Positions 1 through 6,780 of a stretch of DNA of 20,283 bases are shown one piece after another. The notes beneath the pieces were generated by a model that had not been told where the DNA came from, did no database searches, and saw nothing but the letters and a program-made list of their open reading frames with translations. This stretch comes from a virus. Within the stretch, counting starts at the first letter, position 1. Each line of letters starts with the position of its first letter. The position numbers and the translations under genes were made by a program. Location of the stretch: positions 1-20,283 of IMG/VR virus record IMGVR_UViG_3300038441_002363; one strand, written 5' to 3'.

Positions 1-291
1 CTGGCCCAGTTCAACGCCCAGGCCAAGGAGAGGCAGATTCAGTTGGAGGCCGAGGCACGGCAGAAGGAGATCCTCGCGCAGACGGCGGCAGACACGCGTC
101 GCGAGGTAGTGCAACGCGAGCAGAACGTGCTGGAGACGCTCCAGGAGTTGCTGATCCAGCGCCTCATAGAGCAGGGGTGGACACCTCCGGGAGGTACTGG
201 CCCGCTGCCCTCTGCGGCGCCGCCTGCCCCGGTTGTCCCGCCGCTGCCGCCCCCGCCGTCCGTTCCGCCAGTGCCACCCATGGGAGGATGA
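1..291 (+). CDS. C-terminal end of a phage protein, possibly the portal (5' truncated)
   Basis: The frame is open from the first base, so this is the last 96 residues of a gene that begins outside the window. The visible part starts with a charged, Gln/Glu/Ala/Arg-rich helix of about 55 residues that looks like a coiled coil. It ends in a tail that is almost entirely Pro, Val, Ala and Gly. In podoviruses of the epsilon15/BPP-1 type, the portal gene lies just upstream of the small genes and scaffold seen next, and portal C-termini often end in such helices. The portal call is therefore an inference from position and composition only; no portal core is visible. The stop codon overlaps the Shine-Dalgarno region of the next gene. 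Confidence 0.5.
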   Translation: MAQFNAQAKERQIQLEAEARQKEILAQTAADTRREVVQREQNVLETLQELLIQRLIEQGWTPPGGTGPLPSAAPPAPVVPPLPPPPSVPPVPPMGG

Positions 292-292
292 T

Positions 293-601
293 GTGTCCCG
301 ACATCGTTATGTCACCGTGCCGTGCGTCATCCACCAAGCGTCGCTTCGCGTGTCCCCTCGTACGGAGCAACTCATGGCCGTACGAATGCTCGTGGCAGCC
401 GAAACAATGCGCGCGCTTGCGGCAAAGAAGGGGCGCGTAATCGTCACGCCGTCGCTTCGATACGAGGAGCAACGGGACGCCGGGTACGATGTTGTCGCCG
501 TCGTTGCCCACGCTCAGACGGCGCCGCGCCCGGGTTGGAAGAAGACGAGACGCCAGCGTGGCCCCGTCCCCGTCACCATTTCCGTCACGGAGGGGTTATG
601 A
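293..601 (+). CDS. Small conserved-position phage protein of unknown function
   Basis: This is a 102-residue protein. I chose the GTG at 293 because a strong ribosome site (GGGAGG at about 282-287) lies at good spacing before it, and because it sits right behind the preceding stop. An upstream in-frame start at 233 would overlap the previous gene by 59 nt with an implausible Arg/Pro-rich leader. The product is a mixed sequence with a basic patch (WKKTRRQRG) near the C-terminus. I do not recognise a domain. It sits between the possible portal end and the scaffold block and overlaps the next start by ATGA, so it is probably co-translated with virion genes. A virion or head-assembly accessory role is inferred from position only. 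Confidence 0.6.
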   Translation: MSRHRYVTVPCVIHQASLRVSPRTEQLMAVRMLVAAETMRALAAKKGRVIVTPSLRYEEQRDAGYDVVAVVAHAQTAPRPGWKKTRRQRGPVPVTISVTEGL

Positions 602-960
602 GGCGCCGCTACGTGCACCGTCCGGGACACCCCAAGGCAAACGACTGCGACATGGTGGCCGTGGACGAACTCGGGGACGAGGAGGCGCCCAAACCGGAGG
701 GGCTGAACGGCGCAACCATCGCCTCGGGCCGATTTTACGAGAACCTCCAGAGCCCCATTGACGGCTCGGACATCGGCAGCCGCAGGCGCTACCACGAGCA
801 CATGAAGCAGCACGGCGTTGCGCCCGCTGGAGACTTTCGCCAGCACTGGGCGAAGGCCGAGAAGGACAGGCAGAACCCCACCCGAAACATGGAGCCAGTG
901 GCCGAAACCATTGGGCGGGTGTGGCACCAACTGGAGCAGCGCAACGGAAAGAGACGGTAG
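598..960 (+). CDS. Small conserved podovirus protein of the pre-scaffold region
   Basis: This is a 120-residue protein starting in an ATGA overlap with the gene before it. The middle carries a pattern I associate with a small conserved phage family found between portal and scaffold genes. It has an N-x-x-SPIDGS-x-I-x-S-R motif at about residues 49-62, followed by a YHEHMKQHGV-type helix. The C-terminal third is charged and helical, and the last residues are basic (NGKRR). The function of this family is not known to me. There are no cysteines to support a zinc ribbon. The gene is followed by a 3-nt gap and the scaffold candidate, so co-expression in the head operon is likely. Confidence 0.65.
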   Translation: MRRRYVHRPGHPKANDCDMVAVDELGDEEAPKPEGLNGATIASGRFYENLQSPIDGSDIGSRRRYHEHMKQHGVAPAGDFRQHWAKAEKDRQNPTRNMEPVAETIGRVWHQLEQRNGKRR

Positions 961-963
961 GAG

Positions 964-2136
964 ATGGCCGAAAGCAAGAGCATCGCGGACCACCTGAATG
1001 AGGCATGGGACAAGTCGGAGGGGACGGAAGCCGCCGAGACAACGGAAGCCGCCGAGACAGATGGCGCGGCCGGAGAAGCGGCGGAGGCGCCAGAGATGGA
1101 TGCGTCCGCCGATCCCGGTAACGAGAATGAACCAGGGGGGGCGGAGAGCGAGTCAACCCAGGAGCAGGCTGCAGCGACGGAGCCTGTCACCCAAGGCCAG
1201 AAGAAGGCCGTCACTCCCAAGGCAGGGAAAGGACAGAAGACAGCCGCGCCGGAAACGCCACCGCCCAGCGCCATTCCAGAGGCTGGGCCAAAGGCGCCCC
1301 AGTCGTGGCCCGCTCCCGTCCGCGAGCACTGGAAGAACCTGCCGCCCGAGGTAAAGACACATGTAGACAAGCGCGAGAGAGAGGTGAGGCAGGCTCTCCA
1401 GTTGTCCGCCGAGTCACGAAAAGTGGCTGCGGAGTTGGAGAAGACGCTCGCGCCCTACAGGCCCTTCATGACGGGCCAGCCGCTCAAGGAGGTGGACGGA
1501 CTCTTCCGCACGGCAGTCGCCCTTCGTACTGGCGATGACGACACAAGGGCGGCGATCGCCGCGAACATCATCGCCAATTTCCGGGTACCAGTGGACAAGG
1601 TGGCCGACATCCTTGAGGGCAAAAGCGGGCCTGCGCCGGGAGGGAAAGTGGCTGCTGGGGCTGTGCAGCCACCGCCCACCCCGCAGACGCCGCAGGGCTT
1701 CAGGGACCCACGCTTCGACCAGTTCATTGGCACCCTGCAGCAGCACGCCCAGGTGGCCGCGCTCGCGAGGAAGCAGAAGCAGCGCGACGAATTGGAGGCC
1801 TTCGCGAATTCCGGCAAGGCGGAATTCTTCTACGATGTGCTGCCACAGATGGAGGCCATCCAGCAGGTGGCATCCGCCTCCGGAGAGACTCTTTCGGTTG
1901 AGGAGTTGTACGAAAGGGCTTGCTTTGTGAGCAAGAGTGTGCGTCCATTGTGGGAGCAACGCAAGGCCGCAACCCGGGCCGCTGCGAACGCCTCCAAGGC
2001 GTCCACGCAGCCCCGCACGCGGGTGGCAACCTCCTCGTTGCGGCATGAGCCTACGGCGCCAGCAAGCGGCAGCAGGCAGCTTAGCCGCAAGGAGCAACTG
2101 TTGGCCGCCTGGGAGAAGTCGGAAGCAAAGCGGTAA
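964..2136 (+). CDS. Putative scaffolding / capsid assembly protein
   Basis: This is a 390-residue acidic, Ala/Glu-rich protein directly upstream of the major capsid gene, where podoviruses usually keep their scaffold. The first ~115 residues are low-complexity and include an 18-bp tandem repeat encoding TEAAET twice. A conserved core follows (about 118-220), with a SWPAPVREHWKNLPPEV-type start and a REREVRQALQ helix. I recognise this core as typical of scaffold-like phage proteins. A Pro/Gln linker and a helical C-terminal part complete it. A 9-residue motif, L-x-x-A-W-[DE]-K-S-E, occurs near both ends (residues 11-19 and 379-387). A basic C-terminus (KR) would fit electrostatic coat binding, as in P22 scaffold, but this is inference. 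A stem-loop candidate in the 100-nt gap before the capsid gene may help set the scaffold/coat ratio. Confidence 0.7.
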   Translation: MAESKSIADHLNEAWDKSEGTEAAETTEAAETDGAAGEAAEAPEMDASADPGNENEPGGAESESTQEQAAATEPVTQGQKKAVTPKAGKGQKTAAPETPPPSAIPEAGPKAPQSWPAPVREHWKNLPPEVKTHVDKREREVRQALQLSAESRKVAAELEKTLAPYRPFMTGQPLKEVDGLFRTAVALRTGDDDTRAAIAANIIANFRVPVDKVADILEGKSGPAPGGKVAAGAVQPPPTPQTPQGFRDPRFDQFIGTLQQHAQVAALARKQKQRDELEAFANSGKAEFFYDVLPQMEAIQQVASASGETLSVEELYERACFVSKSVRPLWEQRKAATRAAANASKASTQPRTRVATSSLRHEPTAPASGSRQLSRKEQLLAAWEKSEAKR

Positions 2137-2170
2137 CCCCCAATAGCGACACGGGGGAGGGGCGAACGGC

Positions 2171-2214
2171 TGGTGCCGTCCACGCGAAAAGCAACGTCGC
2201 GCACGCTGGCACCA
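2171..2214 (+). promoter_or_regulatory. Stem-loop candidate in the leader of the capsid gene
   Basis: TGGTGCC (2171-2177) and GGCACCA (2208-2214) are perfect 7-bp inverted arms. Inside them a second, shorter pairing (CGCG at 2183-2186 and 2198-2201) is possible. The structure lies in the 100-nt non-coding gap between scaffold and capsid genes, about 22 nt before the capsid start codon. It is not followed by a T-run, so it is not a classical terminator. It could be an RNA processing or stability element for the capsid message. The function is inferred. Confidence 0.35.
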
Positions 2215-2236
2215 ACCTTCCTACAGAGGAGCCATC

Positions 2237-3205
2237 ATGGCTTCGCCCAACATTACCGAAATCGCAACCGTCACGCTGGAGGCTCGCTCGGGTGAACTTG
2301 CCGACAACGTCACCCGCCACACCGCCCTCCTCATGCGCCTCAATGAGCGAGGCAACGTCGATCCGCTTGATGGCGGAGAGGTGATCCTTGAGGAGTTGGA
2401 GTACGCCGAGAACGGCAACGGCGCGTGGTACACTGGCTATGACACGCTACAGGTGGCGGCCCAGTCCGTCATCTCGGCCGCTTCCTTCGACTGGAAGCAG
2501 TTGGCCGTGCCCGTCATCATCTCCGGCCTGGACAAGTTGAAGAACTCCGGCAAGGCGCAGATCATCAAGTTGCTGGATGCGCGCCTCAAGAATGCTGAGC
2601 ACACCATGCTCAACATGCTGAGCGCCAGCATCTACAGCGACGGCACCGGCAGCGGCGGCAAGGAGTTGAACGGCTTGGATCTCGCGGCCCCTGCCGACCC
2701 CACGACCGGCACATACGGCGGCATCGATCGCTCTACCTCGCTGGGCACCTTCTGGCGCTCGAAGGTGTACGACCCGTCCTCGACGCCCACGAGTTCCACG
2801 ATCCGTGGTTACATGAACACCCTCTGGAACAACATGGTGCGCGGGAATGATGTGCCGGACATCATCGCCTTTGGGACTACCCTCTTCGGCACCTACGAGG
2901 CCTCGCTCCAGGATCTCCAGCGCTTCACCAACGGGAAGATGGCGGAGGCGGGCTTCCAGACGCTCAAGTACAAGAACGCGGATGTGGTGATGGAGAACTA
3001 CGGCCTCGGAGCCACTGAGGGCTTCTTCCTCAACACCAAGTACATCCGCCTGCGCCCACACAAGCAGCGCAACATGGTGCCCATCGGCGATGGCGACGGC
3101 AAGCGGATGCCGGTGAACCAGGACGCCGAGGTGGTGATCCTCGGGTGGATGGGAAACCTCACCTGTTCCAACGCGAGCCTCCAGGGCCGCTTCATCGGCG
3201 ACTGA
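2237..3205 (+). CDS. Major capsid protein (epsilon15/BPP-1-like)
   Basis: This 322-residue protein is expected to form the icosahedral shell with an HK97-type fold. Motifs that I recognise from the epsilon15/BPP-1-type capsid family are PLDGGE with ELEYAENG early on, a SGLDKLKNSGKAQII helix region, IYSDGTGSGGKELNGL in the middle, and NQDAEVV-x-x-GWMGNLTCSNA near the C-terminus. The length matches that family (about 320-335). The start is supported by GAGGAG shortly before the ATG. The preceding gene is the scaffold candidate and the following one a cement-like protein, which is the usual order. No obvious protease-cleaved delta domain is present, consistent with use of a separate scaffold. 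Identification rests on remembered family patterns, not on a search. Confidence 0.88.
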   Translation: MASPNITEIATVTLEARSGELADNVTRHTALLMRLNERGNVDPLDGGEVILEELEYAENGNGAWYTGYDTLQVAAQSVISAASFDWKQLAVPVIISGLDKLKNSGKAQIIKLLDARLKNAEHTMLNMLSASIYSDGTGSGGKELNGLDLAAPADPTTGTYGGIDRSTSLGTFWRSKVYDPSSTPTSSTIRGYMNTLWNNMVRGNDVPDIIAFGTTLFGTYEASLQDLQRFTNGKMAEAGFQTLKYKNADVVMENYGLGATEGFFLNTKYIRLRPHKQRNMVPIGDGDGKRMPVNQDAEVVILGWMGNLTCSNASLQGRFIGD

Positions 3206-3232
3206 TCAGCGGCACCGAAAGGAGACACGCAC

Positions 3233-3763
3233 ATGGCTTACACCACTTCCTACAAGCACACTTCCTCCGAGGTCGGCCTCCAACCGATCGACGAGGTGAG
3301 CACCACGCAGAACCACCCACTCGGGAAGATCGTCCAGGCCGAGGACAAGGGCTCCAACAGCAACGGCATCGGAGAGTTCATCTACGTGAAGGGCGTGGCC
3401 TCTGGGGCGCGCGGTGCGTGGGTGGGCATCAACGCGGACGATGGCGGCACCACTCTGGCGACGGCAAACGGCATCTACCCGCTCGTCGGGATCATGATGT
3501 CCACTCTGGATGCCACCACGGACTACGGGTGGTGCCAGATTACCGGGAAGGCCGTGGGCAAGGCCCTGGCCAGCTTCGCTGACAACGGCATGGTGTACCT
3601 CACCTCCACGGCTGGCAGCGTGGATGATGCCGCTGTGGCGGGCGATCTGGTGCACAACGCGAAGGGTGCCAGCGCGCTGGACTTCCCTGAGACGGGCTTC
3701 GCCGAGTTCGAACTCTCCCGCCCCTTCACCGACGACGACACGGACGACAACCTCGGACCGTAG
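3233..3763 (+). CDS. Capsid-associated (cement/decoration-like) protein
   Basis: This 176-residue protein directly follows the capsid gene, with an AAAGGAG ribosome site in a 27-nt gap. The sequence is rich in Gly, Ala, Thr and short hydrophobic stretches, as expected for a compact beta fold. It contains patterns I associate with proteins next to epsilon15/BPP-1-type capsid genes: LGKIVQAEDKGSNSNGIGEF, a KG-V-ASGA turn, DYGWCQITGKAVG, and VYLTSTAGSVDD. Cement proteins of that group clamp capsomers from the outside. An acidic tail (DDDTDDN) ends the chain. The exact role, cement or head fibre, cannot be decided from sequence. A perfect 9-bp hairpin follows 20 nt after the stop. Confidence 0.7.
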   Translation: MAYTTSYKHTSSEVGLQPIDEVSTTQNHPLGKIVQAEDKGSNSNGIGEFIYVKGVASGARGAWVGINADDGGTTLATANGIYPLVGIMMSTLDATTDYGWCQITGKAVGKALASFADNGMVYLTSTAGSVDDAAVAGDLVHNAKGASALDFPETGFAEFELSRPFTDDDTDDNLGP

Positions 3764-3783
3764 CCTCTCAGCATGAAGCAGGA

Positions 3784-3812
3784 CTGGCGCCGTGCAGTAT
3801 TGGCGGCGCCAG
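3784..3812 (+). terminator. Perfect 9-bp hairpin after the capsid/cement genes
   Basis: CTGGCGCCG (3784-3792) and CGGCGCCAG (3804-3812) are perfectly complementary around an 11-nt loop. The stem is very GC-rich but is followed by AACCCACG instead of a T-run, so full intrinsic termination is doubtful. It lies in a 74-nt gap that separates the most highly expressed structural genes from the rest of the operon. Partial termination, or 3'-end protection of the capsid mRNA, fits best; this is inferred. Confidence 0.55.
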
Positions 3813-3837
3813 AACCCACGCAGCACCAGGAGACGCA

Positions 3838-4446
3838 ATGCAGCTATACGGGACGAAGGACCCTCAGACGGGGAAATTGCAGCCGCTGATGATCGGCTTC
3901 GAAGTGAGGGCCGTCATCGACACGGAGGCTTCAGCCGAGGCTGGGCACCCGAAGCATACGGACGTGGAGTACATCACCAAGATGGTCGCGGGAGACCAGA
4001 AGAACGTGGCCGTTCGCCCCGTTCGCGACGCTGATCGACGCGAGTTTCCCGAGCAGTACCAGCACTGGAAGCGCGGGCAGACGGAGCGCGCTCGCGACGG
4101 AATGGCGCTGGAGGTGTGGCCCGGCGCCACTCGCGCCCAGGTGGAGGATCTGCGCGCCCAGCATATTTTCTCCGTGGAGCAGTTCGCCAATGCGCCCGAC
4201 GACACGTGTCGAGGCCTTGGGCACGAATTCCTCAGTCTGCGACAGATGGCCCGGGACTACCTGGATGCGGCGAAGAACGGCGCCACCCTGGCCCGCCTGC
4301 GCTCGGAGCATGAGGACCTGCGCACTCAGTTGGAGGCGGCACGCGCTCAGTTGGAGGAGGCTCGCGCCGAACTTCGGACACTGAAGGCGGCCCAGCCCGA
4401 GCGGCGCGGCCCTGGACGTCCGCCGAACAGCGCACGGGTGGAGTGA
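3838..4446 (+). CDS. Conserved phage protein with C-terminal coiled coil and basic tail
   Basis: This is a 202-residue protein. The N-terminal part carries a conserved-looking EYITKMVAGDQ segment and then REFPEQYQHWKRG followed by GMALEVWPG. Next comes a short region of helix-hairpin-helix-like character (AQVEDLRAQHIFSVEQFANAP). I recall this arrangement in uncharacterised proteins near podovirus capsid genes. Residues about 145-185 form a strong coiled coil with LRSEHEDLRTQLEAA-type heptads. The last residues contain RRGPGRPPN, which resembles an AT-hook core (GRP), so DNA contact is possible. It follows the head hairpin and precedes the adaptor gene by 23 nt. The function is unknown; a role in head completion or DNA-associated packaging is a guess from context. 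Confidence 0.62.
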   Translation: MQLYGTKDPQTGKLQPLMIGFEVRAVIDTEASAEAGHPKHTDVEYITKMVAGDQKNVAVRPVRDADRREFPEQYQHWKRGQTERARDGMALEVWPGATRAQVEDLRAQHIFSVEQFANAPDDTCRGLGHEFLSLRQMARDYLDAAKNGATLARLRSEHEDLRTQLEAARAQLEEARAELRTLKAAQPERRGPGRPPNSARVE

Positions 4447-4469
4447 TCGTAGCGCGTGAGGGTTGAGCC

Positions 4470-5195
4470 ATGGCCTATGAGACGGTGGCGGACATCGTGA
4501 CGGACGCGGCTCAACTCGTGGGCATCACCACGAGCACCATTACAAACCCCTTCACGTCCACGGATCCAAACATTCTCCAGATGGTGTACCTGCTGAAGGC
4601 AGCGGGGCGCCAGTTGGTGCGTGAGCACCAGTGGAGCCAACTCCAGGCGACGCACTCTTTTTCCACCGTCTCAGGTACGGCCACCTACTCCATGCCTGCG
4701 GACTTCGGGAGGCACATCGATCAGACGCACTGGAACAGCGAGGCACAACTCCCCCTGGCAGGACCTACCACGCCCCAGGAATGGCGTGCTCTCAAGGTGC
4801 TGAACGCCTCTGCTGGGGTACAGTTCTACTTCCGAACCAACGGATCGACGCTGGAAGTGTACCCAACGCCAACCGACGCGCAGGACCTTGTGCTGGACTA
4901 CGTCAGCACGTATTGGGTGCAGGCGACTGGCTCGGCAAACCGCGACAAGAGCAAGCCCACCGTCGCCACAGACATCCTCTGGTTCGACTCTCCGGTGCTG
5001 GTGCACCGACTGCGCCGGGATTGGCAGCGCCTCAAGGGCCAGGACTCCTCGGATGCCTCTAACGCCTACGAGGATGCGGTTGCGGCTGCCAAGTCGCACC
5101 ACCGCTCCGCGCCCGTGCTCAGCCTCGCAGGAACGCCATCGCGTCCGCGCACGATTGGGTGGTGGAATCTACCGCCTACCGGGTGGGGCCAATGA
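4470..5195 (+). CDS. Head-tail adaptor / connector protein
   Basis: This is a 241-residue protein. The first ~70 residues are helical (VADIVTDAAQLVGI, LLKAAGRQLVREHQWSQLQ) and are followed by a beta-rich part with YSMPADFGRHIDQTHWN and GPTTPQEWRALK. This layout matches adaptor proteins of the SU10/epsilon15 kind, which sit below the portal and start the tail. The position after the head genes agrees. A second helical block near 165-200 (VHRLRRDWQRLKGQD, AYEDAVAAAK) is also typical. The tail of the protein is Pro/Trp-rich. Its stop overlaps the next start (ATGA at 5192-5195), so the two are translationally coupled. The identification is by remembered motif patterns. Confidence 0.68.
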   Translation: MAYETVADIVTDAAQLVGITTSTITNPFTSTDPNILQMVYLLKAAGRQLVREHQWSQLQATHSFSTVSGTATYSMPADFGRHIDQTHWNSEAQLPLAGPTTPQEWRALKVLNASAGVQFYFRTNGSTLEVYPTPTDAQDLVLDYVSTYWVQATGSANRDKSKPTVATDILWFDSPVLVHRLRRDWQRLKGQDSSDASNAYEDAVAAAKSHHRSAPVLSLAGTPSRPRTIGWWNLPPTGWGQ

Positions 5196-5662
5196 TCGGG
5201 GGGACTCCAGCAGAACAAATCAGCGCTGCACGGCACGCGAACTTTTCCGTAAGGGCCGCCACTCCAGGCGAGCGCCAGTGGTTTTCGGAGCACGTGGGCA
5301 TTCCGCTTACGGACATGGCGCGTGGGATTGCCGCTGTGCGAGACGACGGGGCGATTCGAGCCATGTGCGTTTTCGACATGTGGACTCGGAATGCCGCATA
5401 CGGGCACCTTGCCGTGATTGAGCCAATCGCAGTCCGCCAACTCATGCGGTGGGCATTCCGCTGGTTCTTTCTGGAGACAGGGAAGGGCGTCCTGCTTGGC
5501 TCCGTCCGTGCGTCCAATGCCAAGGCGCTACGTCTCAACAAGCATCTCGGCTTCCGCGAGGCGCATAGGGTCAAGGACGGAACCAAAGAAGGGGAAGACA
5601 TGATCCTCATGGAAATGCGCCGCGAAGAGTGCAAATGGTTGAAGGAGGCCTGCCATGGCTGA
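5192..5662 (+). CDS. GNAT-like acetyltransferase-fold protein
   Basis: This is a 156-residue protein starting at the ATG inside the ATGA overlap; an upstream GTG at 5159 would lie inside the adaptor gene. The sequence fits a GNAT fold. An AAVRDDGAIRAMCVFD strand-turn-strand comes first, then a central helix with WAFRWFFLETGKGVL. A characteristic SNAKALRLNKHLGF segment follows, resembling the acetyl-CoA-fold helix 4 with N-x-x-A-x-x-L-x-x-x-L-G-F. Small GNAT-like proteins are common next to adaptor genes in related podoviruses, where their substrate is unknown. The pyrophosphate-binding loop (Q/RxxGxG/A) is not clear here, so enzymatic activity is uncertain. The last 8 nt overlap the next gene. 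Confidence 0.65.
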   Translation: MIGGTPAEQISAARHANFSVRAATPGERQWFSEHVGIPLTDMARGIAAVRDDGAIRAMCVFDMWTRNAAYGHLAVIEPIAVRQLMRWAFRWFFLETGKGVLLGSVRASNAKALRLNKHLGFREAHRVKDGTKEGEDMILMEMRREECKWLKEACHG

Positions 5663-6776
5663 GGATCCACGAGTCGCTGCTGCCAACAATCCAGGCTACG
5701 CCCAGCGCGGAACGCCCAAGCGGTACGACATGGGTGGCGAGGATGACGACGGCGGGAAGAAATCGCCCGGAGCCCCCGCCGACTTCACTGGAGCAGCACG
5801 GGAGATGGGGGACATACAGCAGCGCCTCCTCAACGAACAGACACTGGCCAATCGGCCCAACCAGAACACCCCGTTTGCCTCCTCGCAGTGGACTCGGGGC
5901 CCTGACGGGCAGTGGCAGCAGTCGGTGAGCCTGAATGGCGGCCTCGGACAAGCCTCCGACGCCCTCCAGGGCCAACTGGCTCAACAGTTGGGTGTGCCAT
6001 TGGATTTCTCAGGCCTGCCGGAGTTGGGCACGGGGGAGAGCGCGCGGCAGCAAGCGAGCGATGCAGCATACCAGCAGGCAACCTCTCGGTTGGATCCGCA
6101 ATTCAGGGAAATGGAGGAGCGCAACCGTACACGGCTTCTCAACCAAGGCTTGTCCGAGGGTTCCGAGGCCTATAGCAAGGCCATGGACAGGCTCTCCCAG
6201 CAAAGGGCAGACGCCTACAACCAAGCCAACTTCAGCGCCATTCGTGAGGGGACGGCGGCAGGTAGCGCCCTTTTCAACCAGAACCTTGCAGCACGCAACC
6301 AGGGGATGCAGGAGCGGTTGAGGCAACGGGGCCAACCGCTGGCTGAGTTGCAGGCTCTTCAGGGCTTCACTGCCATGCCTGGATACTCACAAGCGGGACA
6401 GGGACAAGCACCCAACCTCCTCGCCGCGCTTGGCATGGAGGATGCGGCGCACTACCGCAAATGGCTCGCTGAGCAGCAGTCTCGCTCAGATACAATCGGC
6501 GCGGGTTTCGATCTGCTGGGAACGCTGGCGAGCGTTGGTGGGGCCTTCCTCTCAGATGAGCGCGCGAAGACGAACGTGGAGCGGTTGCCCGAGCAGGTGG
6601 CCCCTGGCGTTCCTCTCGCCGTGTTTCGCTATCGCCCTGAGCACGGGCCGGACGGACTCTATGCAGGCGTCGTCGCGCAGGACGTTCAGCGAGAGTACCC
6701 ACGGGCCGTCACCGTAGGCCCGGGCGGGATGCTTTTCGTGAGCGGGCACTTCGCCCCCACCAGGATTGGAGACTGA
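5655..6776 (+). CDS. Phage virion protein ending in a short S74-like intramolecular chaperone segment
   Basis: This 373-residue protein has a strong GGAGG ribosome site 7 nt before the ATG. The N-terminal half is Gln/Ala/Gly-rich and disordered. Residues about 145-240 are a Gln/Arg-rich helical repeat region (DPQFREMEERNRTRLLNQGL, SEGSEAYSKAMDRLSQQRAD) that I recall from podovirus ejection or tail proteins. A short hydrophobic Gly-rich stretch follows (LLGTLASVGGAFL). The C-terminal ~75 residues start with SDERAKTNV and contain FRYRPEHGPDGLYAGVVAQDVQREYPRAV. This matches the N-terminal part of Peptidase_S74 chaperone domains, with Ser300 and Lys305 in the positions of the cleavage dyad. The usual helical second half of that domain is missing, so self-cleavage is uncertain. 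A tail fibre-associated or injected protein is most likely. Confidence 0.65.
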   Translation: MAEDPRVAAANNPGYAQRGTPKRYDMGGEDDDGGKKSPGAPADFTGAAREMGDIQQRLLNEQTLANRPNQNTPFASSQWTRGPDGQWQQSVSLNGGLGQASDALQGQLAQQLGVPLDFSGLPELGTGESARQQASDAAYQQATSRLDPQFREMEERNRTRLLNQGLSEGSEAYSKAMDRLSQQRADAYNQANFSAIREGTAAGSALFNQNLAARNQGMQERLRQRGQPLAELQALQGFTAMPGYSQAGQGQAPNLLAALGMEDAAHYRKWLAEQQSRSDTIGAGFDLLGTLASVGGAFLSDERAKTNVERLPEQVAPGVPLAVFRYRPEHGPDGLYAGVVAQDVQREYPRAVTVGPGGMLFVSGHFAPTRIGD

Positions 6777-6780
6777 GGCC

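Noticed and set aside
1021-1060. Tandem 18-bp repeat in the scaffold gene as a CRISPR or regulatory repeat
   Set aside because: Only two copies without spacers, inside the coding frame, encoding TEAAET repeats of a low-complexity acidic segment.
1414-2097. 227-codon open frame on the minus strand opposite the scaffold gene
   Set aside because: It lies entirely inside the scaffold gene, has mixed composition and no family pattern.
3815-3827. The 13-mer CCCACGCAGCACC occurs here and again at 17026-17038, both in gaps before structural genes
   Set aside because: One or a few exact 13-mer pairs are expected by chance in 20 kb of GC-rich DNA, and there is no further similarity around them.
3206-3838. 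210-codon open frame on the minus strand opposite the cement gene
   Set aside because: It is antisense to a well-supported gene; its existence is explained by GC-rich third codon positions, and no ribosome site or recognisable domain was seen.
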